A stretch of DNA of 64,000 nucleotides from Onthomorpha sp937906975 (GTDB lineage Bacteria > Bacteroidota > Bacteroidia > Bacteroidales > P3), in contig JAZLDH010000015.1 in assembly GCA_045614605.1 (NCBI GenBank), forward strand, positions 124,001 to 188,000. Reading direction: 5' to 3'. How positions within the stretch are numbered: position 1 is the first letter of the stretch; the number at the start of each line of letters is the position of its first letter. Of this stretch, positions 41,730 through 50,735 are shown one piece after another. The position numbers and the translations under genes are program-made. Below the pieces are notes generated by a model. That model saw nothing but the letters and a program-made list of their open reading frames with translations, searched no databases and was not told the DNA's origin.

Positions 41730-42415
41730 AAATATTTGTCTAATATATCTTCTACAACTTGTTTTACTCCAATACCTGCCTTTTGTTTCACAAAAACAAA
41801 ATTCTTATCTGCTATGTTTACACTTTGTGGATCAACAAGATATTTTTTACAATCCTTTTTTGTATAATGTAAAAGCCCTGCCGCAGGATACACATTAAGG
41901 CTTGTACCTATTATTATCATTATATCCGCCTTCTCACATAGTTTTATCGCGGGCTCTATGTTTGGAACAGCCTCTCCAAACCAAACTATATATGGCCTTA
42001 ATGGTTTTCCATAATTATCTTTCATCTCTTCCGTCAATTCCCAACCATCAAGCCATCTTATATCATTAGCATCTATTTCACTACACACCTTTTTCAATTC
42101 GCCATGCAAGTGTAAGACGTTTTTACTTCCCGCTCTTTCGTGCAAATCATCTACATTTTGAGTGATAATATGCAAGTTAAAATTTTCTTCTAAACGCAAC
42201 AACTGCTTATGTCCTTCATTTGGCTCTACATTATACAACTCTTTTCTTCTTGCATTGTAGAACGCTCTAACTAAATCAGGATTTCTCTTCCACGCATCAA
42301 AGGTTGCTACATCTTCAACCCTGTGATTTTCCCACAAACCATCACTATCTCTGAAAGTTTTTATACCACTCTCTTGACTTATTCCTGCCCCAGTTAATAC
42401 AACTATTGTTTTCAT
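41726..42415 (-). CDS. cobB: NAD-dependent protein deacylase (sirtuin)
   Basis: Class III deacylase of 229 residues. Motifs: LTGAGISQESGIKTFRD (NAD binding, residues 7-23), ITQNVDDLHERAGS (near 78-92), catalytic HGEL (His near 104), PYIVWFGE, and IIGTSLNVYPAAGL. The usual zinc-binding cysteines are largely absent: only one Cys (KKVCSEID) remains where four are expected. This occurs in some small bacterial CobB proteins. Tyr and Arg residues that mark desuccinylase activity are not clear from sequence alone. Overlaps miaB by 4 bp. Confidence 0.9.
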   Translation of the reverse strand: MKTIVVLTGAGISQESGIKTFRDSDGLWENHRVEDVATFDAWKRNPDLVRAFYNARRKELYNVEPNEGHKQLLRLEENFNLHIITQNVDDLHERAGSKNVLHLHGELKKVCSEIDANDIRWLDGWELTEEMKDNYGKPLRPYIVWFGEAVPNIEPAIKLCEKADIMIIIGTSLNVYPAAGLLHYTKKDCKKYLVDPQSVNIADKNFVFVKQKAGIGVKQVVEDILDKYL

Positions 42416-42418
42416 AAT

Positions 42419-43141
42419 TTATTCCTTGTGATAATCCATAATACTATTAGTTACCGCCAAATAAACCTCCATTTCCTTTGACGATAATCGTTCAAGATGT
42501 TGATTAATTATGTTTATATCCATTCTGACAGCAGGACCTGTCTGCAAAGAAAAAATATTATCAGTAGTTTTTATGTTTTCAACAGTCCTATCTATAATCG
42601 GAAATAACATTGAGAACGGAATATTATTCTTATCTAAAATATCCTTAGATACACCTAAAAGATGATTTGTAAAATTGTTTGCAAATACAGCCGCTATATG
42701 AAGACTCTGTCTTTGCTCATCTGAAACAAAACATGTTAAAGGAGAAAGAGAAATAGCAAAACTTTCTAAACAATTATAATAAGTCTCATTATTAACATAA
42801 AAGCATAAAGGAACCTTTGAAAAATCTATATCTTTATTTTTGTTCAAAGACTGCAAAGGATACAAACACCCATAATTATCAGATTTTTGAGATAAAATAT
42901 CAGTTTTTGTAAATCCAGAAGTGTGTAATAATAACCCATCAATTTTTGGTAACTTATCCACAACCTCTTTTATAGCATCATCCTTTACAGCAATTATGAC
43001 AACATCACTTTCCACCTCTTCCGCAACAAATTCCTTACGAGATGTAATTTTTTTTACGAAATACCCCTTCTCTTTCATTACTTTATGGTAATGAAAAGCG
43101 ACATTGCCATTTCCTATTATGCTAACAGTTTTTATTTCCAC
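42419..43141 (-). CDS. Rossmann-fold protein with DUF2520
   Basis: 240 residues. N-terminal NAD(P)-binding motif SIIGNGNVAFHYHK at residues 8-21, then VVIIAVKDDAI near 48-58 and HTSGF near 74-78. The C-terminal half is the helical DUF2520 domain (SLHIAAVFANNFTNHL near 145-160; RTVENI). Related to pyrroline-carboxylate-reductase-like and F420-dependent oxidoreductase folds. Substrate unknown. In Bacteroidetes it commonly sits among housekeeping genes, as here between gltX (1-bp overlap) and the sirtuin (3 bp). Confidence 0.82.
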   Translation of the reverse strand: MEIKTVSIIGNGNVAFHYHKVMKEKGYFVKKITSRKEFVAEEVESDVVIIAVKDDAIKEVVDKLPKIDGLLLHTSGFTKTDILSQKSDNYGCLYPLQSLNKNKDIDFSKVPLCFYVNNETYYNCLESFAISLSPLTCFVSDEQRQSLHIAAVFANNFTNHLLGVSKDILDKNNIPFSMLFPIIDRTVENIKTTDNIFSLQTGPAVRMDINIINQHLERLSSKEMEVYLAVTNSIMDYHKE

Positions 43142-44676
43142 TATAAGCTTATTTTTTCTGCTGCTATTCTTATTCTTGAAATAATCTCTTCTTTACCTAA
43201 TATCTTCATTATATCTACCATATTCACACCCTTCGTATCACCAACAACTGCCAAACGAATTGAGTTCATAATTTGTCCCATGTTCAATTCGTTTTCTGAA
43301 ATATATTTCATCAAAAACTCTTCTGCATTATCAGCCCAAGATGAATTATCATCTATTTCGCTCATTTTATCTGCTATAACACACATTCTTTCGCTTGTTC
43401 CCTCTTTCCAACGCTTTTTTAAAGCCTTTTCAGCATAAGATTCAGGAGCAACAAAGAAGTAATCGCTATTATCCCAAAAGTCTTTCACAAAATTACATCT
43501 TTCCTTTACCAATCTAACTATGGAAATAACTTTTTCTTTTGAAGCACTTACACCTCTATTTTCTAAATCTTTTAGGAAGCCTTCTGCTAATTTTTCATCA
43601 TCAACCTTTTGAAGATATTGATGATTGAACCATTTAGCCTTTTCTAAATCAAACTTAGCTCCATGTTTTGATATTCTATCAATAGAGAATGTATCAATTA
43701 ATTCTTGCAAAGTAAACAATTCTTGTTCAGTTCCAGAATTCCAACCTAACAATGCCAACATATTTATAACAGCCTCTGGCAAATATCCACTTTCTCTATA
43801 TCCTGATGAAATTTCTTTTGACTTCGGATCACACCATTGCAATGGAAATACAGGGAATCCTAATCTATCACCATCTCTTTTTGACAATTTACCATTTCCA
43901 TCTGGTTTTAAAAGCAATGGAAGGTGTGCAAATTGAGGCATAGTATCTTCCCAACCAAATGCTTTATACAACATAACATGCAAAGGACAAGATGGCAACC
44001 ATTCTTCACCCCTTATAACATGAGAAATACACATCAAGTGGTCATCAACTATATTTGCCAAGTGATATGTAGGCATTCCATCTGATTTATACAACACTTT
44101 ATCATCTAATAAAGACGAGTTCATCTTTACATGCCCTCTAATCAAATCATCAAGATGTATATCCTCATTCTCTGGGAACTTAAATCTTATAACATAAGCA
44201 ACGCCTGATTCCAGCAAACGTTCAACCTCTTGCTTCTCAAGAGACAAAGAATTTCTTAAACCTTGTCTTGTATTACAATCATATTGGAAATTCTTTTTCT
44301 CGCTTTCATATTGTTTTCTTAAAGCATCTAATTCTTCTGCTGTATCAAAAGCATAATATGCCCAACCTTTATCCACAAGTTCCAAAGCATATTTTTTGTA
44401 CAAATCTTTTCTATCAGATTGCTTATAAGGACCATATTCTCCTCCTATTCCTACACCTTCGTCAAATTCTAAGCCTAACCACTTAAATGACTCTACGATA
44501 TAATCCTCTGCTCCTTCAACAAATCTTGTTTGATCAGTGTCTTCTATTCTTAAAATAAAATCACCATCGTTTTGTTTTGCGAATAAATAATTATACAAAG
44601 CCGTTCTCACTCCGCCTATATGTAGTGGACCTGTTGGAGACGGTGCAAATCTAACTCTTACTTTCCTACCCATCAT
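43141..44676 (-). CDS. gltX: Glutamyl-tRNA synthetase
   Basis: Class I aminoacyl-tRNA synthetase of 511 residues. The HIGH motif appears as FAPSPTGPLHIGGVRTALYN at the N-terminus, and the KMSKS equivalent as GNGKLSKRDGD near 250-260. The C-terminal helical anticodon-binding domain is complete. Two adjacent ATG codons (44676 and 44673) are possible starts. A -7-like TATTTTTG at 44699-44706 lies upstream with a poor -33 (TTAG). First gene of the operon running to the radical SAM gene. Discriminating or not for tRNA-Gln cannot be told here. Confidence 0.97.
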   Translation of the reverse strand: MMGRKVRVRFAPSPTGPLHIGGVRTALYNYLFAKQNDGDFILRIEDTDQTRFVEGAEDYIVESFKWLGLEFDEGVGIGGEYGPYKQSDRKDLYKKYALELVDKGWAYYAFDTAEELDALRKQYESEKKNFQYDCNTRQGLRNSLSLEKQEVERLLESGVAYVIRFKFPENEDIHLDDLIRGHVKMNSSLLDDKVLYKSDGMPTYHLANIVDDHLMCISHVIRGEEWLPSCPLHVMLYKAFGWEDTMPQFAHLPLLLKPDGNGKLSKRDGDRLGFPVFPLQWCDPKSKEISSGYRESGYLPEAVINMLALLGWNSGTEQELFTLQELIDTFSIDRISKHGAKFDLEKAKWFNHQYLQKVDDEKLAEGFLKDLENRGVSASKEKVISIVRLVKERCNFVKDFWDNSDYFFVAPESYAEKALKKRWKEGTSERMCVIADKMSEIDDNSSWADNAEEFLMKYISENELNMGQIMNSIRLAVVGDTKGVNMVDIMKILGKEEIISRIRIAAEKISL

Positions 44677-44720
44677 TTACTTATATTTCATAAAACTGCA
44701 AAAATACAAAAAAAAACGTT

Positions 44721-44954
44721 TTAATCTAATTTTTTTCTTTTAATTTTAAGCATTACACACAGTGAAGAGATTGCAATAAGAAATAAAGTAGCAGTACCAA
44801 TTGGAGGCTGATTAGCATTAGACTCAAATTGTTTAGTTTTATTATTAAAAGCAGACGTATTATTTCCATGTTGCGTAGGAGGAGTAGGAGGAGCAAAAGC
44901 AACAATAAAACTACTCAAAAAGAAGATTAATATTATCAATAAAAACTTTCTCAT
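44721..44954 (-). CDS. Short exported protein with CTERM-like sorting tail
   Basis: 77 residues. A signal peptide (to about residue 19, FIVAFA) precedes a proline/asparagine-rich stretch (APPTPPTQHGNN...). The C-terminus is PPIGTATLFLIAISSLCVM followed by a basic tail LKIKRKKLD, that is, a short motif, one TM helix and a positive end. This tripartite layout resembles the PID-CTERM-type short proteins of Bacteroidota. It starts 2 bp after the large T9SS-protein gene, so the two are translated together. Function unknown. Confidence 0.6.
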   Translation of the reverse strand: MRKFLLIILIFFLSSFIVAFAPPTPPTQHGNNTSAFNNKTKQFESNANQPPIGTATLFLIAISSLCVMLKIKRKKLD

Positions 44955-44956
44955 AC

Positions 44957-47938
44957 TTACAAATAAACAATTTTACAAAAAGAGAACTGCCCCTTAATTT
45001 TAACACCTAAAATATAACACCCTTGCTTTGGAAGTAAAATTTCATCACTTAGAGATTGCATTATTTCAATTCCCTGAGTATTGTACAACACAACACCTTC
45101 TACCCTATCAGAAGATATGATTTTTACCAGATTCTTATTTTGAATAACCTTAAAATCACAAACCTCACTTGTTTGCACTATTCCCAAATCAAAAGAATAT
45201 AATTTTAACGTTAAATACCTTTCTTCATCACTATTATATGAGATAAAATTATACGAACTATCTTGAACAAAATCTATCAATAATTCATTACTATCATTAT
45301 ACAATTCTGCCCTCACAACATTTTCAGGAATATGTCCTATTTTCAGTCCATAATTTCCCGCATTTTTAGTTTTATAACTCAAAGGGATAATAACAGAATC
45401 TTGCCACAAAGGAAGCGAAACAATAGACAAATCTTTTTGAGCATAAGTAGAATACAAATCTGGCGCAGAACCAAAACTAAACAACTTATAAACATCATAC
45501 TCATCTATGTTTTCCGTAACATTTTCACGAAAATAAATCCTTACTTCATCTTCTCCTCCTTCGTAAGAAAAGGTTAATTGCAATTTATCCATAAAAGAAG
45601 AAAACTTTGAAGTATTAGAAATTTCTTGTTTATGAATTTTCAATAAATTTTCCGCAGACCCTACCTTTGTCATAAAGCCTCCAAAAGGAGGAATAATAAA
45701 TTCGGAAGATTCATTAGGGTCGTAAGGAATATATCGTCCTGTTGAAGGAGAGAGTAGCCACATTCCGGAAATATTATTTTTAGAAAAATTAGAGTGCTTT
45801 ACAGAAAACGGATAAGGATTCGCACAAAGATGATAACCTTCTCCACCTGAATTATAAGAAGCGTTATTTAAAAGCTCCAATTCGTCTTCCAAAAACAAAT
45901 CTCCTTGCCATAACAATTCTTTATTTTGAGAATAAGCTATCAAATAACCTAAATTTTGTTTAAAGAAGTTAGTATCTTCAATAGTTTCATTATAAGGAAT
46001 CCAAGCAGAGGCCGCTGAAGAATAATTTTCTTGAAGATAATACAAATCATCATATTCTCCTATATCAAAACAAGCTGCAACTTCTTGGCGAGTTTTGTTT
46101 TCTATCTTTATTGGCAAACTAAACAAAGTCCAACCATTACCTTCAGAAGTATATGCCGAGAAACATGGCTTCACAACACACTTTCCAACAGACAAAGCAC
46201 CATTATTTCGTATTTCTGTTTTATGTAGCGTATCACAAGTGGAATAATCTGAACTTATAACCAACTCCGCACATTCTGCAACCACACCTTGAGGAATATT
46301 TACTTTGACTCCTTGAGGCAACACTACTTTGTCTAAAGCTGTAGGTTTCAATCCATTCTCCCAAATAGCAGAATTATCCCAATCTCCGTTAGCTATTGCA
46401 CTGATTTCCTTGCCCATTCTAAAGGTAGTCGTTGCAAGCACATTGTTATTCTCCTTAATATGACAACGATACACGCCATCAAAATTAACATCTGTTAATT
46501 GAAAAGAGTTTTGTCCTGCAATCATTGTGGTATTGCTAAGATTGTGCACCTCTATTGCAGGAGTTATCGTATGATTCCCAAGCATTTGATTAAGAGCTTC
46601 CGCATTATAAGCAGAAACTTCCCAATCGCTATAAACATTTGCTACGTTATCTGGATTATGCGTAACTCTAACAAATGTATTTCTTATTAAAATAGAATCT
46701 TTATATTTATGATACTCTTCTTCACCAGAGATCATTTTTAATCTTCCGAATAAATCAATTGTATCATATAAAGTTTCATTTATCTTTCTCAAAATAAGAT
46801 AAGAGTCATCTCCTCCTAAAAAAGGAGTATTAGAAACGTTACAAGGAAAAACTATTAAATCACTATTTTGAGGAGAAACTTTTGTGTTATATGCAAATAG
46901 TATAAAATCATTACTCTTGATACTATCTCTCTCAGAAAATACATGTCTCAAAACAGGTGATGAAGATGATATTATACTACTTTTATTGTAACTAACAAAT
47001 TCATAGTCTTTTAAACATATATCTCGTTCTGTTGGGTTGTATATTTCAACTACATTAACATTAGAAGCACTTGCAACTTTTGAAATAAGTAGATCATCTG
47101 CAGCATTCACAACAGAATCTACTGAAAGCAAGAGATTTGACACTGTTTCATTATTCCCCCAAGACAAAGATACTGTATCGGAATTTAATATTTGAGCATT
47201 AAAATTTTCAATTTGCTTTGGAGTAGTAAAATAATATGTATTTGCTACACTCAAATCTTGATTTAAAATTTCAATATAATACTTCGTTTCAGGAATAAGC
47301 CCTTGCAAACTAAGCTCATTACCATTTAAAGAATGCGAAACAATCTCTCGTGGAGTTGTTATTTTAATATCATCAATAAAAAGCGATCTTCCATATCCAT
47401 CAATCTTACCAAATTCTATGAAAGAGCAATTTGACAAATATATATACTTAAGACTATCTGCATTTTCGCTTAAATGAAAAGTTGTATCTCTAACTGTAAG
47501 TTTAGACTCATCGTCTCCGTTTTTCACGTGAAAAGATAATAAAGAATTATTCGGAATTAGCATTATAGGAGTACGAAATTTAGCTGCTGAATCTTGCAAA
47601 TTACAATCATTATTAGAATTACTTTTTACACTTTTCGCTTTACAGCCTGGCATTTGCGTCATAGAACTTGGCAAAAGCGTTAAAACGCTATCGCCTCCTA
47701 TAATTGTACCAGCAATTGCACTCGTAGGTCTAACAAACTTACTGAAATCTTCTTCAAATAACAAGGTATCCTTAAAGACTGTTACAGACTGGTTTTCAGA
47801 AATATTTAAGGCGATAGTAGCAGTTTTTGCTTCTATTTGATAAGAGCCTGATTCCAAGTTTGTTTGCACTTGATTAGCAGAATAAACCATTGCATTACAA
47901 ATCAATAACAAAATAAAAAATGCTACAATCTTTTTCAT
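44957..47938 (-). CDS. Large secreted T9SS-sorted protein with lamin-tail domain
   Basis: 993 residues with a signal peptide (to about residue 20). Regions seen: a beta-sandwich domain in 20-195 ending DDIKI (MAM/LamG-like), a fibronectin-III-like piece (about 200-270), and a lamin-tail-like domain (LLISKVASASNVNVVEIYNP onward, about 280-380). A G8-like segment (WDNSAIWENGLKPTALDKVVLPQG, about 517-540) follows, then an NPY module (HLCANPYPFSVKHS near 700), and a C-terminal T9SS sorting domain (about 920-993, ending GCYILGVKIKGQFSFCKIVYL; only its last part is quoted). No catalytic site recognised; likely a surface adhesin or structural protein. Confidence 0.82.
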   Translation of the reverse strand: MKKIVAFFILLLICNAMVYSANQVQTNLESGSYQIEAKTATIALNISENQSVTVFKDTLLFEEDFSKFVRPTSAIAGTIIGGDSVLTLLPSSMTQMPGCKAKSVKSNSNNDCNLQDSAAKFRTPIMLIPNNSLLSFHVKNGDDESKLTVRDTTFHLSENADSLKYIYLSNCSFIEFGKIDGYGRSLFIDDIKITTPREIVSHSLNGNELSLQGLIPETKYYIEILNQDLSVANTYYFTTPKQIENFNAQILNSDTVSLSWGNNETVSNLLLSVDSVVNAADDLLISKVASASNVNVVEIYNPTERDICLKDYEFVSYNKSSIISSSSPVLRHVFSERDSIKSNDFILFAYNTKVSPQNSDLIVFPCNVSNTPFLGGDDSYLILRKINETLYDTIDLFGRLKMISGEEEYHKYKDSILIRNTFVRVTHNPDNVANVYSDWEVSAYNAEALNQMLGNHTITPAIEVHNLSNTTMIAGQNSFQLTDVNFDGVYRCHIKENNNVLATTTFRMGKEISAIANGDWDNSAIWENGLKPTALDKVVLPQGVKVNIPQGVVAECAELVISSDYSTCDTLHKTEIRNNGALSVGKCVVKPCFSAYTSEGNGWTLFSLPIKIENKTRQEVAACFDIGEYDDLYYLQENYSSAASAWIPYNETIEDTNFFKQNLGYLIAYSQNKELLWQGDLFLEDELELLNNASYNSGGEGYHLCANPYPFSVKHSNFSKNNISGMWLLSPSTGRYIPYDPNESSEFIIPPFGGFMTKVGSAENLLKIHKQEISNTSKFSSFMDKLQLTFSYEGGEDEVRIYFRENVTENIDEYDVYKLFSFGSAPDLYSTYAQKDLSIVSLPLWQDSVIIPLSYKTKNAGNYGLKIGHIPENVVRAELYNDSNELLIDFVQDSSYNFISYNSDEERYLTLKLYSFDLGIVQTSEVCDFKVIQNKNLVKIISSDRVEGVVLYNTQGIEIMQSLSDEILLPKQGCYILGVKIKGQFSFCKIVYL

Positions 47939-47953
47939 AATATTATATATTTA

Positions 47954-49492
47954 TTATCTACCCCAACTTTCTCTATCTAAGTTCCTGTAAGTTATAGCTT
48001 CCGCTAAATGAGAATCCTGAATATCCTCACATTTCTCCAAGTCTGCAATTGTACGTGCAACCTTCAAAATTCTATCGTATGCTCTTGCGGAAAGACCTAA
48101 ACGTTCCATAACATTACGCAAAAGTTCCATTCCAGAGGGCTGAATCTTACAGAACTTTTTCATTAAAGCCGTATTCATTTGTGCATTACAATGAATATCG
48201 GGATAGTCTTTAAATCTTTCTTGTTGTATTTTTCTTGCTTCAACCACGCGTTTTCTAATCACCTCACTCGACTCTCCTTCTTTCAAAGTAGAGAGTTCTT
48301 TGAAGGGAACAGGCACTACCTCTAACTGAATATCGATTCTGTCTAACAAAGGACCTGAAACTTTATTAAGATACTTGTTTACAGCACCTAATGCACAGGT
48401 ACAGGCTTGCGTTGGGTGGTTATAATATCCACAAGGACAAGGATTCATCGCCGCAACTAACATAAAACTTGCTGGATATTCGCTTGTCTGTTTTGTTCTC
48501 GCAATCGTAATTTTTCTTTCCTCCATTGGCTGACGCAAAACCTCCAATACATTTCGCTTAAACTCAGGAAGTTCGTCAAGAAATAGCACACCATTGTGAG
48601 CAAGTGAAATTTCCCCAGGTTGAGGATAAGAGCCTCCTCCTACAAGTGCAGTATCGCTAATAGTATGGTGAGGATTTCTAAAGGGACGTACAGAAACAAT
48701 AGACTGATAACTATTCATTCTGCCTGCAACTGAATGAATCTTAGTTGTTTCCAATGCTTCCTCTATTGTCAAAGGAGGAAGAATTGAAGGTAATCGTTTT
48801 GCAAGCATTGTTTTCCCACTTCCAGGAGAGCCTACCATAAGAATATTATGTGAACCCGCAGCAGCAACCTCCATTGCACGTTTTACGCTTTCTTGTCCCT
48901 TAACATCAATGAAATCAAACTCATAATTATCCAAACTTTTTGCAAATTCCTCTTGAATATCTATGAAAGTACGCTCCAAAGAATCCTTTCCGTCAAAAAA
49001 ATTAATTACATCTAAAATGGTATCTGCCCCAAACACCTCCAAACCCGTTACAATAGCAGCCTCTTTTGCATTAGCTTTTGGTAAGATTATTCCCTTGAAA
49101 CCTTGCTTCTTAGCTTCCAAAGCAATAGGCAAAGCTCCTTTAATTTTATTCAAAGACCCGTCAAGCGACAACTCGCCCATAATTATATAATCTGCAAGTT
49201 TTTCCCCACGAATCTGCTCCGAAGCACCAAGAATGCCGATAGCCAAAGGCAAATCATAAGCCGAGCCTTCTTTTTTCAAGTCGGCAGGAGCCATATTTAT
49301 AACTATCTTTTTTCCAGGTATTTTATAACCATAATAATTCAAAGCAGAAGCAATTCTTTGCTGGCTTTCCTTCACTGCATTGTCGGGAAGGCCAACTAAA
49401 AGAAAGTTAATTCCCTTATCTACATTTACTTCTATTGTAATAGTTGTAGCAACAATTCCTGAAATTGCAGAGCCATAAACCTTAATCAGCAT
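47954..49492 (-). CDS. comM: YifB/ComM-family Mg-chelatase-like AAA+ protein
   Basis: 512 residues. The N-terminal Lon-protease-like ChlI domain (1-170) begins VYGSAISGIVATTITIEVNV. The AAA+ module has Walker A GSPGSGKTMLAKRLPS near 220-235, Walker B GVLFLDELPEF near 303-313, and a C-terminal Mg-chelatase domain with the zinc-like NPCPCGYYNHPTQACTC cluster near 357-373. ComM is a hexameric helicase aiding branch migration during transformation in other bacteria. dprA and cinA also lie in this window, but competence is not proven. Overlaps the lipoprotein gene upstream by 11 bp. Confidence 0.92.
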   Translation of the reverse strand: MLIKVYGSAISGIVATTITIEVNVDKGINFLLVGLPDNAVKESQQRIASALNYYGYKIPGKKIVINMAPADLKKEGSAYDLPLAIGILGASEQIRGEKLADYIIMGELSLDGSLNKIKGALPIALEAKKQGFKGIILPKANAKEAAIVTGLEVFGADTILDVINFFDGKDSLERTFIDIQEEFAKSLDNYEFDFIDVKGQESVKRAMEVAAAGSHNILMVGSPGSGKTMLAKRLPSILPPLTIEEALETTKIHSVAGRMNSYQSIVSVRPFRNPHHTISDTALVGGGSYPQPGEISLAHNGVLFLDELPEFKRNVLEVLRQPMEERKITIARTKQTSEYPASFMLVAAMNPCPCGYYNHPTQACTCALGAVNKYLNKVSGPLLDRIDIQLEVVPVPFKELSTLKEGESSEVIRKRVVEARKIQQERFKDYPDIHCNAQMNTALMKKFCKIQPSGMELLRNVMERLGLSARAYDRILKVARTIADLEKCEDIQDSHLAEAITYRNLDRESWGR

Positions 49493-49805
49493 TTGTATTT
49501 ATGTTTTTATGTTTTAAACAATCTATTAGCTTATCCATTTGTTTTGGATTATTCATATAGTATTCTAAACTTTGATTGTATTCTTGATTGGTTACATTGT
49601 ATTTTTTTAAAATGTCGCTATTGAATTGTTTAAGTATGTTTTCTTTGTTTTCTGACTCAGAATAAGAGATTTGCACTAAGGCTTCTGCTTTTTTTGAGTC
49701 GATAATAATTGAAACCATTGTTTCAATATCAATGTAATTCTCAGCTTTTTTGCAAGAGGTTAAAAAAAATAAACTTGCAAGTAAAAATACGCTTAAATAT
49801 TTCAT
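49482..49805 (-). CDS. DUF4296-type small lipoprotein
   Basis: 107 residues. Lipobox Cys18 (LFFLTSCKK). The mature part is helical. It carries the pattern ILKKYNVTNQEYNQSLEYYMNNPKQMD, here quoted only in pieces: DILKKYNV and YNQSLEYYMNNPKQM. This is typical of the short Bacteroidetes DUF4296 lipoproteins. No known function. It overlaps the nucleoside phosphorylase gene by 4 bp (ATGA) and the comM start by 11 bp, so all three are one operon. Confidence 0.75.
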   Translation of the reverse strand: MKYLSVFLLASLFFLTSCKKAENYIDIETMVSIIIDSKKAEALVQISYSESENKENILKQFNSDILKKYNVTNQEYNQSLEYYMNNPKQMDKLIDCLKHKNINTNAD

Positions 49806-50677
49806 ATTCTTTCTAATACTAATTCTATTAATTTTTTCATAGAAGGGTGGTAATCTTCTGCAAATTCGCCTGTTTCTCTATTTGCTATCACATTACAAAT
49901 TGTTAAAACATTGTGTCCAAGATTTTTACCTAAGGCATAGAGTGAAGAAGTCTCCATTTCATAGTTAGCTGCCTTTATTCCTTTAAAAGAATAACCACCT
50001 ATTTTTGAGTTAATTGTGCTATCGGCTAAATCAATTCTTATTTTTCTACCTTGTGGTCCGTAAAAGCCAGGGGCTGTTATAGTAATCGCCTTGTGCATAT
50101 CAAAGGCAATGTTTTCCAGCAAGTTATCGCTACACTCAACTCCGTAAGGCTTTGGCAAATCCTTTGACCAATTCATATATTGCACAAAACCATCGGCTAA
50201 TTCTTTGATTAAAACTCCAGGATTGTTTTTATAAAAATACATAATGCCATCAATCCCAATCACATACTTAGAGGCTATGTATTGATTTACGCCAATTTCT
50301 TTATGAAAGCAACCACAAGTACCTAATCTGACTAAATTGAGTTTACGTTTTATGGATTTTTCTTGACGAGTGTTTAAATCTATATTCACACATGCGTCTA
50401 ACTCGGTGAGAACTATGTCAATATTATCTACTCCCATTCCCGTAGAAATAGCAGTTATTGGTTTGCCTTTGTATTCTCCTGTACAAGAGTGTATTTCTCG
50501 GTTTTGAATTTCATATTTCTTGGTATCAAAAAAAGAAGATACTAAATCAACTCTTGCAGGATCGCCAACAAGAATGATATTATCAGCTAACATTTCTGGT
50601 TTTAAGCGAATATGATACATAGAATTATCGGAGGCTAAAACAAGTTCCGAACTCGCTAAATTATCTCTTTGATTCAT
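49802..50677 (-). CDS. Nucleoside phosphorylase (uridine phosphorylase family)
   Basis: 291 residues of the PNP/UDP phosphorylase superfamily. Family motifs: ILVGDPARVDLVSSFF near residues 35-50, ISTGMGVDNIDIVLTEL near 76-92, LVRLGTCGCFHKEI (phosphate site) near 112-125, and YEMETSSLYALG near 243-254 (ribose-binding Met-Glu pair). Likely pyrimidine nucleoside salvage; uridine versus purine specificity is uncertain. The start codon and first codons (MNQRDN) lie within a 21-bp periodic array. No promoter box is visible in the 53-bp gap, so it may be read through from dprA. Confidence 0.85.
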   Translation of the reverse strand: MNQRDNLASSELVLASDNSMYHIRLKPEMLADNIILVGDPARVDLVSSFFDTKKYEIQNREIHSCTGEYKGKPITAISTGMGVDNIDIVLTELDACVNIDLNTRQEKSIKRKLNLVRLGTCGCFHKEIGVNQYIASKYVIGIDGIMYFYKNNPGVLIKELADGFVQYMNWSKDLPKPYGVECSDNLLENIAFDMHKAITITAPGFYGPQGRKIRIDLADSTINSKIGGYSFKGIKAANYEMETSSLYALGKNLGHNVLTICNVIANRETGEFAEDYHPSMKKLIELVLERI

Positions 50678-50735
50678 TTTTTTATCTCTTTGATTTATTT
50701 TTTTATTCCTTAGCTTTAATTTTTTTTCTCTTAGG
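50666..50735. repeat. 21-bp periodic array overlapping a start and a stop codon
   Basis: Cores TCTTTGA, TCTTTGA, CCTTAGC and TCTTAGG start at 50666, 50687, 50708 and 50729, exactly 21 bp apart. The first lies within the first four codons of the phosphorylase gene. The last covers the dprA stop codon. The whole intergenic gap is array. Confidence 0.8.
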
